This document shows, piece after piece, positions 32,289-47,072 of a stretch of DNA of 64,000 nucleotides. This DNA is from Anodontia alba (taxonomy: Eukaryota > Mollusca > Bivalvia > Lucinida > Lucinidae). The notes below the pieces were generated by a model, which worked only from the letters and a program-made list of their open reading frames with translations, had not been told where the DNA came from and ran no database searches. The first letter of the stretch is position 1. Each line of letters opens with the position of its first letter. The position numbers were made by a program, and so were the translations under genes. The DNA lies in NCBI GenBank assembly GCA_964016985.1, contig OZ024834.1:85369723-85433722 (forward strand), given 5' to 3'.

Positions 32289-35200
32289 GTAGGTAAGCTT
32301 GTAAATGGTCCATTTAAAAATATATATTAATTTAAACTAGTACCTAAATCAGACAGCAGACAAACAAACTGGATAAAATATTTCCAATGTGTATTGTCTT
32401 AATCTCAGTCTTCTCCGATGATTTATTGGCTTTTCTTTTGTATTGATATTTTCCACTAAGTGGTAAAGCATTTATTTCAGGGAAACAAGGAATCAAAACC
32501 CTAAAAAGGAAGGGAACTGGGGAAAAGGCAATTTGGGGAACATAGAATATCAAGATTCTGATTTTGGAGAACATAAAAATGCAGATTTATTTCAGGGAAC
32601 AAGACCTGTACCCCACCCCCACCCCTCTTTCAGCTATCAGGAGGGCCTCTCTAATGCTTAAAAAATATCCCTATTTTCTATGTTGTCAACATTAAAGATA
32701 TAAAGTCATTAGTGCAGGATTCCTTAAGTTGTGAGCATGACATCAGCCTTGTCATGCACACTGTTTAAGCTACATGTTCTCAAGTTATGTAGGGTGCATC
32801 AGATGCTCATTGATGCTCAACAGACTATAGAAATAGTGTGCAGGAGATTCTAAATAAGGGACGCAAGTAAAAGTCATGCACATAATATGGTAAGTTGTGT
32901 ATCAGTAAACAGAGACACATGAGGGTGCCGTCATACTTTATCAGCTGATGGATATGTAAGATGAAGAGTATGAGAATACTAAGTTATGAGCTATACGATG
33001 GCTTATTGAAAAAATGTGAGCCTCACATGTAAAGATTTGACTTGGCTGCACCCCACTAGGGGAACCTTTAAAATTTGCTTCGGATCCTTAAAAACCTTTA
33101 ATTTGGCTGAAAAACCTGTAAAGTCTGTATTTTAATTAGAAACTTTATTTTTGGTGAATTATAAGATGGAAGGATGGACATATGGGACTATATATCCCAA
33201 TTTTATAAGCATACTTTGTATGCCTTGGGTATAAAAGTTTTTTCAACGATGAAGGAGGCAACTAAATATGGAGACACAGTATGTGACAGACCCAGAATTG
33301 TGAAATTTATGGCAGAGAAACTGAAAATGAGGTGAAAAATTTAACCTTTTTGCTCTTTATTTTTAAAATAACCTGTATAATAAACCATTATTTTCAAAAG
33401 AGCCTGCTAGGGGGTCTGCTTTTGGGAAACATATATTATTTTTCAACATAATCCCCCTCAATGTCCATATACTTTGGCCAGCAACATGGAGATAGGGAAT
33501 ATTTCATATTAAATAATTCCACTGTCGTAGGAACTGTTCTTTCACATGCTTTCAGCTTACTTTATTTTCATTTAGCTACAACCACAGTGACTGTGTTAAA
33601 TAGAGAAGAATGGGAAAAGAGAAAAAGGAGCATCAAAGCCAAGCTATTATTGAGGAGAGAAAATTTACTGACAAAGGTATGGAGTAGGACTGTAGTTTCC
33701 AGGATTTGTCCATCTGAGGCAACCTCATATTTTTGGCGGTAGGGAAGGTTAATGAAAGGGGCCAACTGTCCCTGTCCCAGTGTGATGTACATCTTCCAGG
33801 TAGGGAAAACTCATGTGACAGAAGAGGGCAGTCACATGACAGAGAGATGACAATGCATATGCAAATCAAACAAACTTGTGTCTGTTTTTGCAGCTGTTCT
33901 TCAGAATCAGAGACAAAAACACTATTATGTGAGAAGATACACAATATTGATAATTCTATTGAAATCAAGTCCTGGTTATAAATTATAATCAGTTTCATTT
34001 AGTTCTCTTTTGCATTTACTGTACGCGATAATTTCACTAGATATATCCTCTGTCAGAGTAAATACTGTTGATTACACATTCTTCTCTGTCCACTCCTTAC
34101 TTATCAAAAAATGACAGACTGGGTCAGCCTCTTTAAAACAAACCCCTAAATCTTGTTAAAGGACCTCTTAACTTCACATATATGGGAGTCCCTTGGGGAA
34201 AAGCCTGATCACTTTTTCATTGTTAGAAATCCTGTTCAATTCCTTCTATATCGATTACTATCATGCTTCTCAATACAGAATTTTATTAATTTAATAATGA
34301 TTTTACAGTGTCTGCTTGTGTGCTGGAGGCTGCTTCTGTTCCTTTAACCTGAATAAGAAGGGATTCCCGGGAACATTTATGTTGGCCCCATGGTGTCAGC
34401 TTGATGTGAAAGGTATCTTTCTTTTTTTTTTTCTCCTGATTGGACTAAACTGATAGGATAGGCTGTCCCTGACATGATAAGTAATAAACTTTTTATAAAT
34501 TCTTTTCAACAGGATGAAGAACAGGATATTCACATGAGAGCTGATGTATATGCAATTACAACAGTACCAGATTCCAGCTTTTATGTGCTGCCTGAGTATG
34601 ACAGTGTGCCCAGGGCACCGACGAGAGTGGAAGAAATTACCATTGATACTAGTTACCCTGCAGTGAGGAAGAAACGACGAAGAAACTATGGAAATGCCAA
34701 CTGCTACATCAATGAACACAGTGAGGATGATATTTTTGACAATACCAGGATGTTGCCATTAGGTATAGTAGATTGATTCCTTAAGCCTTTCAGCTCTATA
34801 GACTAAAACAGATTTTTTTGCAAACAGTATAAATCTAGATGAGATGGCCCATGCTGTCACCCCAGGATCTAACTTTCTTGCTATTTTGTTCTGTTTTGCC
34901 ATGTCTTTGCAAACAGTGTAGCCAACTGATCTAGATCTACAGTGTTTGTCATTAAGTACTTATAAGAATTTGTATCAACAATCTAGATCAAGTAATCTGA
35001 TTGGAAAATTAGAAGTAGGCATATCATCTTAATTTAATCAGCATGGTAAGGGTTAATAGTTCAAATACATGTAATTCAACATGAATTGGGGGCTTCTCAA
35101 ATGCTTCCGTTAACTAGCCATTTTTCTCAAAATTATTGTTTTAGAATATTAAATTTGAAATGTTCACATAAGATTTTCTCGCTGAAAATTTTGTATTATT

Positions 35201-38200
35201 TAAATTCAGCTGTAAGAGAAGCCGTAAATGAAACCAATAACTAAAGTTAAATATTTAAGTAAAACCAAAAATATGTATATGTATTGTATTCTAATGGATA
35301 ATTGTATTCGGATTGGACATTTCTTCACTTTCATTCCTGTTCCTCTTTCTTCTCTGTCCCTCTTTTTCATCTCCTCTACTGTCTCTTCTATCTCTTTTCT
35401 CCCTTTCTCTGGGAGACGACACAAAAAGACCCTCAAGGGTTGACGTGTCGTTAAACCCCAGCACAATCAATCTTTTCATTGGCTGATATCTGGTTTTACA
35501 CAGCCAAACTGGTTAAAGCACTTGCCACTTTGTGCAAATACCGGTAGTATATTTTTTCAACAAAACAAATGAATAAATTATAAAAAAGTCATTCTCTGCA
35601 ACTCATATTATGTTTTACTAATTAACTACCTTAATGTAGTATCTATATCGCCAAATCAGTCTGCATCTTAGGAATGACAAACTCAGCCAAATTAAGTCCA
35701 GAAAAACTGAGCCAGTACAAGTCATATTGGCCCAGTTTTTTCTGTATTGGCTTAGTTTTTTTCTGTATTAGCCGACTTTCTCCATATTGGCCCATATTGG
35801 CGGAGTTTGCTATTGGGATGGATATTATGCGGTTTTACCAAGTTTTACGTCATTTTCAACGAATTTCAGTCATATTAAGAGGATGGAAGACATGGTATGG
35901 ACTTAGCCAAATAGCTGCTATGAAAAATTTTATTTATTATGATAATCTTCCCTTTAAATAGCAAGACGTTTTAAAAGTTACTTAATAAAATTGTCATTTA
36001 TCAAAATATTTTGTGTTGTTGTTTGCCCAGTGACAGGTTCTCTGCTGTATTGACCCTTGGCCTTTGGCCTCGGGCTAATACAGCAGACCTTGGCCCTGTA
36101 ACTGGGCTGATACGAAATGTCTTGATATATAACGTTATATTATTTTTGTGTAGAATAAAAATTCACTTTATTACCATAATTCATAAGTTACATTTAACAT
36201 TGCAGAAAGAAATGTCATTCAGATTAATTACTGTGCTAACAGGCTATTTCTCATTTGAAGCCCAGTATAAATTTACAGCTATGCCCAGATGAATAAACGA
36301 AGAGAGATATGGCTATCATACCACTGTTTTCAAACCAGTCATAGTATAATAATTGGGCATAATATCTAAGAAAAATGACATCCCAAACTAGGTACATTGT
36401 ACATTTATTAAAAAAAAATCCAGATTTAAAATTTCACCAGTAATAGATATTAACCTGAGTCCTGCTGAGCCCGGATATACCCTGTTTTTGCAAACAGTGT
36501 AGATCCAGATCAGTTGGCTTCTGCATCTGGATCTGCACTGTTTGTCATTAAATGTGTATATTTGTATCAAACTCTTGGATCAAGTAATCTGATTGGCTGA
36601 AAATTAGATGTGGGTTTCATCGAGGGTTTGGCATCTTAATTTATTCAGCAGGACAAGGGTTAATGTAATTTCTAATTGACACAATATTAAGTAATTAAAG
36701 CAGGTTTGCTTGATACAGCTCTTTTTTTTTTTTTTATTTATTATAATTCATAACAGAAATACACATAGCTCCAGATAAGAAACATTTCAACTGAAAAAAA
36801 TAATAGTTTTATCTCATTTCTCCATTAAAACATATGTTGTGGGTACTCATTAGAAGCACCTCAGCGAGTCACTTCTAATGAGTCCCCACAACATATACGA
36901 CATGGATACTCCTTTTATCTAGGGCTATGAACATAACTAAGTATAATTTCAGATGGTTTTATTTTCCAGGTACAAGATTAATAAAGCCACCAAACAAGCT
37001 AGTTGAGTTGGTAGCCCAGGCAGTAGATGGCAGTCCTGATGGGTTATTGCAAGTTCAACAAATTTATATATATTTACAGTAAGTTTTCAGGCCACCTTTA
37101 CAATCTGTCCGCCACTTAACAGACCTTAAGTGTCAGAAACTGTTGCAGATGTAATATGTGATAATATGTGTGGCTTTCAGTTTTTGCTTGGTCATACTCT
37201 AAAAATACAAACAAGCTCAAAAACTACAAACATTTCAGTACTGCCTTAAAAAATGATCCAAATATGAGATATAATATATAATTGTTTGACAGAATTTTTT
37301 GGTACTTAAAAGTTAAAACCTTTAAATGTAACCATTTTGAAAGTTGAAACCTTAAAATGTAATCATTAGGAGAGAAGAGAATTAAACATGCAAGAGCAAT
37401 GTAAAACAATGTACATGTCAGTTTAATTTTAAATAATAACTTTTAACACTCTCTGGTCTGTTAAAGGCAGAAGACAAAGAATTGACAACATTTTCTTATT
37501 TTTTTCTCCAGAAAATAGGTTTTGACATTTCATGCAAGTTGTCTCCTTATGGAGGTAATTTGCATGAAATTTCAAAGCCTGTTTTCTGGGAAAAATAAGA
37601 AAAATATTTCAAATTGTCATCTGCTGTCATTTTTATCCAGCGTGCAGAGCATTAGTGTTTTGCTTCTCTGTTCTTCAAAAGGTGGTAAATATGATAATAA
37701 CCACAACTGATTTGTCCTTATGGTGTATTAAATATTTTTGTTTTATTAAAGGGAAATAATAAAATTGCTAGATTTTTTTGACATTTCTGCCAAGAGAGAC
37801 AACTTCTATGACTTCCTTTTTGTTTTACTATAAGCCAAGCCCCAGAGGGAGCAAAGTCTTCCCTTATAGAGTAGACCACTTTTCAAAAGTGGACAATAAC
37901 AGTTGTGAGTTATCTCCACTTGAAAATATATCAGTTTCCCCTAAAAGTTATCCCCTTAGGTTATTCATTTGTACAGTTTTAATAGTTTAGTTTGACTGTT
38001 TATTCCAGGAACAGGTATCCATACTTCCGTTACATGGAGAGAGGAGCAATCAACAGCTGGAGGGTAATATTTTCTGTCTTAAGTAGCTTTTCTTTTCTTT
38101 TTTGTCATTTCAGCTGTAGATTGCATTTTGACATCTGTATATTTTAATGCCCCTTCAATACTATTTCACTCATTTTAGGATGATGATAAGGTGATGACAT

Positions 38201-41200
38201 GATAAAAGTTTAGAATCACGGAAGCTTTGAGGCTGAATCTTGGCATAGAGCACATGACTAAACAGGGAAAAAGACTAACTGGGGCCCAGTTGGCTCCTAA
38301 ATTTTGGTCTAGGCCCCTAACTTTGGAGAAAATACCTATACCCCTAAATTGGACCCTTATGTTGAATATTCAATTTTCGCAGTCAGCCCCTGAGTCAAAA
38401 TTGTTAGTCTTTATCCCTGACTAAGGATGGTAGATCTACCAAGTTTGTTCAAAGCTATAGATCAGAATTTACCTTTAAACATGTTAAGGCAATGTCAGAT
38501 TTGCTTAACTATACATTTCTATGTGAAAATATTGCAAAGACCCTGCAGTTATGATCAAACTTTTTTCCCAGGGGTTGTGACAATGTCAGTTTGTGCCCCT
38601 GGGCTGTATATATACATGTAGGTAGAAAATCATGAACTCTTAAATAACTTCTCAGAAACACTGAAACAGCAGTGCCAGTCTTCACCAAATTGAAGTGGGG
38701 AGTTGACAGTTTGTTCAAATGTTCCTGGTCCTATAACTAAGATGTTCACCATGCCCATATACAGGCTTGTGGAATTATTAGATTTTATTTCTTGTCCATG
38801 GACAAATAAATGGTCAAAATCCACTTGTCTAACCACAATTTACTTGCCTGAAAATGTTTAGGGTATACTCCTAGCTTAGATGTGCCTCGGTGAGGCACTT
38901 CCAGTGAGTACCCACATGTTTTCTTTGAGAAGACAGAAAAATATGTCTCATAATTGGAATACTTCTCTTAGCTAGAGCGATGAAGTCCTTGTCTCAGGAC
39001 AAGTAAATTAAAATTTCCTACTTGTCCTCAAGGAAATGGGACATTGGCCATCAGGCATGGTATTAATACCACAGTCTTGCCCATATATTGTTAGGTAAAA
39101 CCATTCAAAAAATTCCTTTCCAAAACCAGCTGAATCTTGGTATAGACTATACTATAGAGCAGTGAGGATATGGGGTATACAGGCCATGTTTGTTCAGATG
39201 TTGATCCTAGGCTGATCTTTGACCTTTTTATGGCATGGCTATACATTTCTGTTGGAAGTTAGTTTCTTTAAAATGCATTAAATGATAATGGAAGACATTT
39301 ACAACATGTGATGAAGTAGCAGGACCCTCCAGTTACAATCAAAATTTTACTCCCCTTCTCCCACTTCCCTGCCTTCCACTTCTTGAGTTGTAAAATGTCA
39401 TTGTCCAATGGCCATACATTACAAAATCATGAACAAAAAATCTATATAAAAATCACAGTTGAAAGTTTATTTTTTGAAACTTCGGGTTGGGGTAGGTTAA
39501 GGGCTCTGAGGTATCTACTGCAAACTCATGGATGGATCTGAAGCAAAAAAAAAAAAAAAAAAAAAATCAGTTTATTTGTTTATTGCTGTTTTCCACCCTT
39601 GAACTTGTATGCAATACAAGTACAAACAATTGAGAAAAGGTTTTTGTCATCTAGATCTAATCTTCCGGGCTTTACTATACAGAATATCTGGAAAAAATAT
39701 ATACATTTGCAGTACCTGAGGCTCCAATATCTGGGGCTGCATATTATGGCAAAGGACAATTACCATAATAACCCTAAGTATTGGGACAGATAGGTCTTTG
39801 CAAACAAAGTAGACCCAGATCGGACACCACATTCTATGGCATCTGTTTAGGGTCTACACTGTTTGCCGTATATATAGCAGTATTTTAGATACAGCAACGG
39901 GTAGCAGAATGGACTATTTCAAATTTTAGGATTAGTATGGTAGATAGCTAAGGTGTGCCACTACTTTGGGTAAAAATGGTACTCTTGCTGCGCTTTGATA
40001 TATCTGAAAATGGATGTCAGCCTATACTCCTTTATAGTAAAGAATATTTGGATGAAACCATAGATATATAGAGGACTTAGTGCTAGTATATATATATAGT
40101 GGCCAAGGACTGGTTTACCATTTCTTGATTTATCTACCCTTGATGCATGAAAACAGGACCTTTTGGCATTGACATGATATTAGGTAGAAATTTCACAGAT
40201 ATATAGCAGAATAAAGGTTACATACTTCTTACCTACAGTGGTGGCATATTGTGCAGGGTCTATAATGGTTTTGTTAAAGAACTACTGATGATATGCTCAT
40301 TTTGCATGTAGCTTAGATGTTTGTTTTCTTTTCAGAGCTCAATTCGACATGCCTTATATCAGAAATGGTTTCGTAAGATCCGCTTTGATCTTAGTTACAT
40401 CAGCTGTAAGGGTTGCTACTGGACTATCAATCACAAAAGCAGTCCTAAAGAATGGACGATGCCACCAGACAGCTGTGCTGTTATAGGTAAAAACATCATT
40501 AATTGTAATAATTAAAGCTCTTGATCAAGCTTTGCAACCAAAAATAATAAAAAAAATTCTATTGATATTTTTCTGATTTCTCCACAAAAACAACAACGTA
40601 TATGCTGTGGATACTTATTAGAGCAATAAAAAAAATTCCTCTTACCTAGAGCTCTGTAGTAACACTTTTATTTGTGATTTCATCAACCAAACAATAGCAT
40701 TTTCCTTATTTTTTTCTACAATTACATGTAATTAAGTTTCATAGTTTCATTGGATTTGTCATAATGACAGATTTTATCTGTATGTGACAAATAGAGAAAT
40801 AGCATATATTTGTACAGGTACATCTCTTACGGCTATGAAAATTAAAAAAAAAAAGGTAAGCATGCAGTCATGTCTTTTTGAAAAGGGTCTTTGACATTCT
40901 AACTAAATCGCAGCCAGATTAATAGGCTGTACGCATATACATCATACACACAATGAATGATACTCTTCAAAAAAAAATTGTATAGAGTGAAGAGCACAGA
41001 CCCATAGGTCTCGATAAGCATGGGTATCAGGTAAATATTTTTTCTTATTTCTCCATGAAAATATGTTGTGAGTACTAATTAGAAGCGCCTCACCGAGGCG
41101 CTTCTAATGAGTACTCATAACATATGTTTTTGTGGAGAACTAAGAAAAATATCAATCCTTTTTGATTGAAAAAGGCATCTTATCAAGACCTATGATTCTG

Positions 41201-44200
41201 ACCTTAATAATATGATGTACTGTGACAACCCTTAATATTGGTGCAGACAGGCCTGTGCAAACAGTGTAGACCCAGATCAGAATGTAGCATGTAATCAGAT
41301 CCTGCAGAATGTGGCCTATGATCTAAGTCTGTGCTGATTACCACTTATACAGCAGCTTTTTAGATATGTAAGTTTACGTACATTACAACCTCTTTATAAC
41401 ATGGCTCGTTATAACACGGTTTTGGATATAACACGGTTCAAAGATGGATCCCAAAAATGTATAGATTATATTGAAAAATGACCATAAATAGTCATTTTTC
41501 AATTTACATTTTTGTTTGGATATAACACGGTTAACTAACACGGTTTATGCTATGGACCCCAACAATAGTGTTATAAAAAGTTTGTTGTGTAGTAAAATGT
41601 TCAGATTTTAGGACAAGTATGGTGAGGAGTTTTTGGTGTAAAATAATAATGTTTGGTCCTTGATTTTTTTCTCCTTAAAAAACAACAAACAACAACAAAA
41701 TTAACTTAAGCTCCTGCCCCCACTCCACCCCGCAACATGAAAAGAAGATTGCTGTACTTGAGTGAATTTGGTATGTTTATAAAAACAAGATTTATTGTAA
41801 ACTCAATACTTTTTGTTTACAAAATCACGTTTTAATGAAATGAAACATCCTGTCTGGCTTTAGCGATTATCTGCTGTGCAGTACCGTATTTACCGTATGT
41901 ATTCAGACAAACAGGCCTGAGCAAACAGTGTAGAAAGCGGCATCTCATCAGGGTCTACACTATTTGCCACTCATCCAGCAATTTTTTGACACAGCATCAT
42001 GTACTTTTTCAAGCTTTAAACAAGTATAGTAAGGAGTTGAGTTGTCAGAGTACTTTAGGACAAATGCAGTTATGATCCTAAACATTTGGTGACACAAACT
42101 CCTTACAGTTCTTATACTAGCATTTGAACAATTAAAACCTATAAAGGTTGCCCCAGAAAACAAAAAAACACATAAAATAATGAAAATTGGAGTGTCTGTT
42201 TTATTGAGACCTTTCATATGATGGCAATTAGTTTACAGGGCTGCACATCCCTCCCCCCATCCCCACACTCCCAAAGCACTAGCTTAAATAGTACTCAATT
42301 TTTCAAGATGCCAGACTTGGCCTAGTGATGCCAAGGAAAATAAAAATATAAACTGTATCACAACAAAGTACATGGGGTCAAACGGCACTTAAAATTAACA
42401 CCAGCTATTGTGATGTCAAATAAATCTAATTAAAGTTGGCCTTGGAAACAAGGAACATATAAAAGAATGGAAATCAAAGTACAGTCAAAGGCACCTGTAT
42501 TAAGCAATCACCTGCCTTTAAAGGCCACTATTTCAGATCCCACTAAAGGCAAAGAAGTGGACCTCTACTTGTATTAAAGAAGCACCTGTCTTAAGCAACC
42601 AGTTTTTGGCTTTCCCATAGGTGCTTGCTTAACACAGGTTTGACTGTATTTTAAAGAACAAAAAGTCAGTAATCAGAGCAAGTCCAGTTGACTACCTTAA
42701 GATATGTCCAAAAAGGATCTGGAATGGCAAACAGGCTGTCAAGTGTCCCCTACTTTTCCCTACTTTTTTTGTGCTCCCTACTTTTCCCTACTTTTTCAGC
42801 CTTTACATTAAGAGGAGGCAGGAGGCTAAATTGCCTTCTACTCTGCCGGCATAGCTTCTACTTTTAAGCCTTTCTGAATGATCTTTTACAAATCTCTATA
42901 GCATCTGCCCTCTACTTTCAGATTTTAGCCTCCTACTTCAAATCTTAATGAAAAGGCTGTTTTTTGTTGTTGTTTTTTTTCTGAAAATGCCTTATTATCC
43001 CTAATTTTTAGTCAAAAAATATTTGAAATGACAAAAAATTGTATTTTTTTTTTCCTTGCTCACTTCGCTCACTTGGAGTTTCTAAAAATCAGATCAATTA
43101 ATTTACTCTGAGCAGCCGCAGTGCAAAAGTTTGTAAAATATTTTTACTTCAGTTGTAACTCCTTTTTTGGAACATTTATTAAATGGCATTTCCTTTTCAT
43201 GCTTATGCAGTGTTATTGTTCAGAGAAAACACCATTTTCTTATGATATCTTTTTCTAAGTCAAACAACACTTAGAATATGCCTACTATCTAAGGCTGGTA
43301 CAATTAATGTGATAATCGATTAATTTATCAATAAATACCACAAAAACGATTATCGTTACAGATTTGCTGATAATCGATCATTTTATTTCTGTGTCTGTTA
43401 CTTTGGCGTATTTACCCCTAGTATTCAAACACCCTAACTCCTTACCATAATTTATCTAAAATTTGAATAAGTACGATTTAATACCAAATGCTGCATCTAA
43501 AAATAGCTGAGTGAGTGGCAAACAGTGAAGACCCTGATGAGATGCCGCATTTGTGGTGTCTCATCTGGGTCTTCACTGTTTGCCCAGGCCTTTCTGACCA
43601 AATACATATGAGTAAAGTATAACATATGGTAAATGTCATGCTCAGGTAGACAGGTAAGATTATGACCAAATCTTCAATGATTACTAATCGATTATCGATC
43701 ACAATGACATGACTGATAATCGATTATTTCTTCAGCTCTGATTAGCCAGTCTTACTACTATCCCTATTTTTCATTGTTGAAATTCCTACTTTTGCCCTAC
43801 TTTTTCAAAATTTTGAGCCCTACTTTATCCTACTTTTTTATTTGAAGGCACTTGAAAGCCTGGGCAAACTGTGTAGACTCTGATCAGTTCTACCTTTATG
43901 AGCAATTTGATCTTGTCTAAACTGTTTGCACAGACTGGTCTGTCTGAATAAATACAACACTTGTTTAATATCTTCCAGGATCTGAAGAGCAGATGCTGCT
44001 AGACAGCTTTGCTATTCAGGACACCACACATAAGAAAGTTGGCACATTCTTGCAGGATGACCAGATGACAGAGGAAAATACTGTAGGTTTATGTCTCATT
44101 CTGATTAAATTCATTATCTACACAAGTAATGAATCTATTTACAATTTAGAGTCCTATTACAGGTTGATACTTACTTTTCATATAGCAAAATGATACAGAT

Positions 44201-47039
44201 GTCACTGAATAATGTGTTTTATTCCACACAAATTCTCCCTAGACGAGGAGGGGGAGATATTGATTTTGGTGCGGATCCCATTGGTGTTAGCTTGACACTT
44301 TCTTGTCTGCAGAATATCTTCTGAGCCAGTGGTTAGATTCTTACCAAATTTTCATGGCTATATAATTGGAACATACCAAAGAATTGATTAGATTTTGGTG
44401 GCTTTGACCTAATTTTCACAGCGGTAGAAAAACTGAAAATTCATGGTGGGGGTGTGGAGAGGGGGAGAGGGGAAGCATCTGTTGTCTTTGAAAATACTTC
44501 TACTAGTTGGTAATATGCTAGATATACTTGATACTGTATATAAAATTAAAAAAAAATAAATAAATAAAAAATAAAAAATGTTGTCTGTATTTGTTTTTGT
44601 ATTATTATACTAATAAAGTATTTCCAATCCAATATGTTAATTGTTTTCTATATTTGTTTTTGTACATTACAATGTACTAATAAACTATTTCCAAATAATT
44701 GCATATTTATGTCATTGTCCACATATGATGTCATCAGTGTTAGGCTATTCTGAAAATAACAAAAAATGGAATTCAACAAAAAATGCCATCAAAAGAAGTT
44801 TGCTGATTTTCTGACTAGAAAACTACTCTAAAAGGAAGGACTTTGTTTTCAAGAGAAAACTATGAAGATATAACTAAATTTATTCAAAATATAATTTTTT
44901 CTTTTGTTTATAAGCTGTTTTTTCTTTTGTTTATGACATTATTACTAAACACTGTTCCATTTTTGTGCAAGACTCTGAATATATGTCCACAAAAAACAGG
45001 GGTGGGGTGTGTGTGGGGGGGGGAGGGGGGTGGTGATCGGGTGGTGCGAAGGTGTTGTGTATCTTCCTTCACCGGGGCATCCAAATGATATTGGTTTACA
45101 GTTGGGCAAGGCCTGCTATCCTTGTAGCAGTTAAGGGTAGAGAGGAATGTTTTTATTTCTTCTGTTTCTTCATTTTCATTCCTGTTCCTCTTTCTTCCCT
45201 GTTCCTATCTTTCATCTCTTCTACTGTCTTTTCTCTTTTCTCCCTTTCTCAAGGGTTGACGTGTCATTAAACCCAAACACAATCAACCAAAAAAAAAACA
45301 GTGAATTAGACTATGGCAATATAGCACTGTTTTTGATAATTACCCTGAGCAAAGGCTGCTGTCTCCATACAAGCCCTATTATGACAACAGTCAACGTTTT
45401 TAGCAGATTGCTTAAATTTTTTTGAACAGCTATTCTTCTGTCTAATTCTGTCATCACATAAAATATTGAGATTCAGAAGGTAAGTGTAGTTTGTTCAGTA
45501 ATGTCATGTGCGTGTTCACGAGCAAAATGCGTTTAAGTTTTTCAGGTGTTAGAAATTTGCATTTAAGTTTTTCAGGCAGGGGCATCTGTGTCCTTTGGAC
45601 ACATTTCTAGTTCTACAGATATTTTTAGTTTGAATTGAAATGTAAATACAGAATTCAGGTATCCTCCGTTTACCATGTCAAACAAAAAATTATTGGTTTA
45701 CTGAAGGATAAAAAAGCATGAAGATGTTTCCCTTTCTGTAATTGTATAAAACTTCCTATTTCACAGGCTATACTTGCAATGGCGCAGGACTTTGGTACTC
45801 ATATAAATGACAGTTACCTCTCTCAGAACAGCAGTGATGAAATTGATGTTGAAAATCATATCCCCTCACCAGTGAAAGAGCCAGACCCAATATTGGCAAC
45901 ATGTGCACCTGACTGGCTCAGTGAAGGTAAGCATTTTAGTCATTTTTTTTCCAGCACAATTTGATGAATGTCGGGACCGGGTGAGGTGAATGGGTGTCAG
46001 CTTTTTATATGCCTGTCAAAAATCATGTCATCATCTTGTCTGTCTGTCCATCTCATAGCACTAGTTAAGGCGCTTTTTTCAATCAAAAAGTACAATGTAC
46101 TGATATTTTTCTTATTTCTCCAGGAAAACATGTTGTGAGTACTCATTAGAAGTGCCTCAGCCTCGTTTGGGGTCAGACAGTGAAAGGTCACCAAACTATG
46201 GTATAATTTACTGTATACCCAAAACCTCGACAATAACCATGGTTTATCTATAACTTATCTGCTCTACAACTTTAAAACACCATTTATATATATTTGTTTT
46301 CAGTCTATAACTTGGAAGCCATTTTCAGATTCTTTTGACACTTGGTAGGATTGTAGAATAGGGTGAGGCACAATGTCACAGAGCTCTAGATAAGAGTGAA
46401 TAAAGAGTACTTCAGCATTGATGTTTTAAAAATCAGCATTGAAATTGAAGTTCAGGGGGTAAAACTATACAATGAAATTTTGTGTTTCAGCATTGAAATC
46501 AAATTTAGGGGATACTTTTATCAGTCAACTTTACAGCTTCTAAATAAAAAAGCAATTTCCCTCACATTGATTCTTTTGTGAGCAGTAGCAGTACAATAGA
46601 TCAGAAAGGGTTTAACCCTTAAAGCACTAATGACAAATACATTTCTTGTTTTTTTTGTTGTTGTTTTTTTTTCAGAGAAAATAAAGCTTGGCATTTGATG
46701 TGAATTGTCTGCTAGGCAGACAATTCACATCAAATGCCAAGCTTTATTTTCTCTGACAAAGTTAGGATTGTATGCTACACTTTGCTTTGAGAATTAAGCA
46801 TTGCAAATGGGCATGTAAGCGTTGACCTTAAAACCGGGGTAAAATACGCTTTGCATCAAATCCTTATCAAGAGCACTGATGTCACATACAAGAATGATAA
46901 CTCTCACTGAGCTAATCAATGATGACAACTCTTAATCTTCTGGTGATTGTTTTCATATGCTAGTATGCAGGTGCAACTTCAACAAAGTTCTTTATATTTC
47001 TTACATTTCCAGTTATCTCCTTTTCTTGTAGTCACAGTC

Positions 47040-47072
<33 letters not shown>

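Noticed and set aside
32289..32296. Alternative donor GTAAGC four bases after the chosen one in forkhead exon 1
   Set aside because: Its use shifts the frame and gives a stop early in exon 2; the upstream GTAGGT keeps the frame open.
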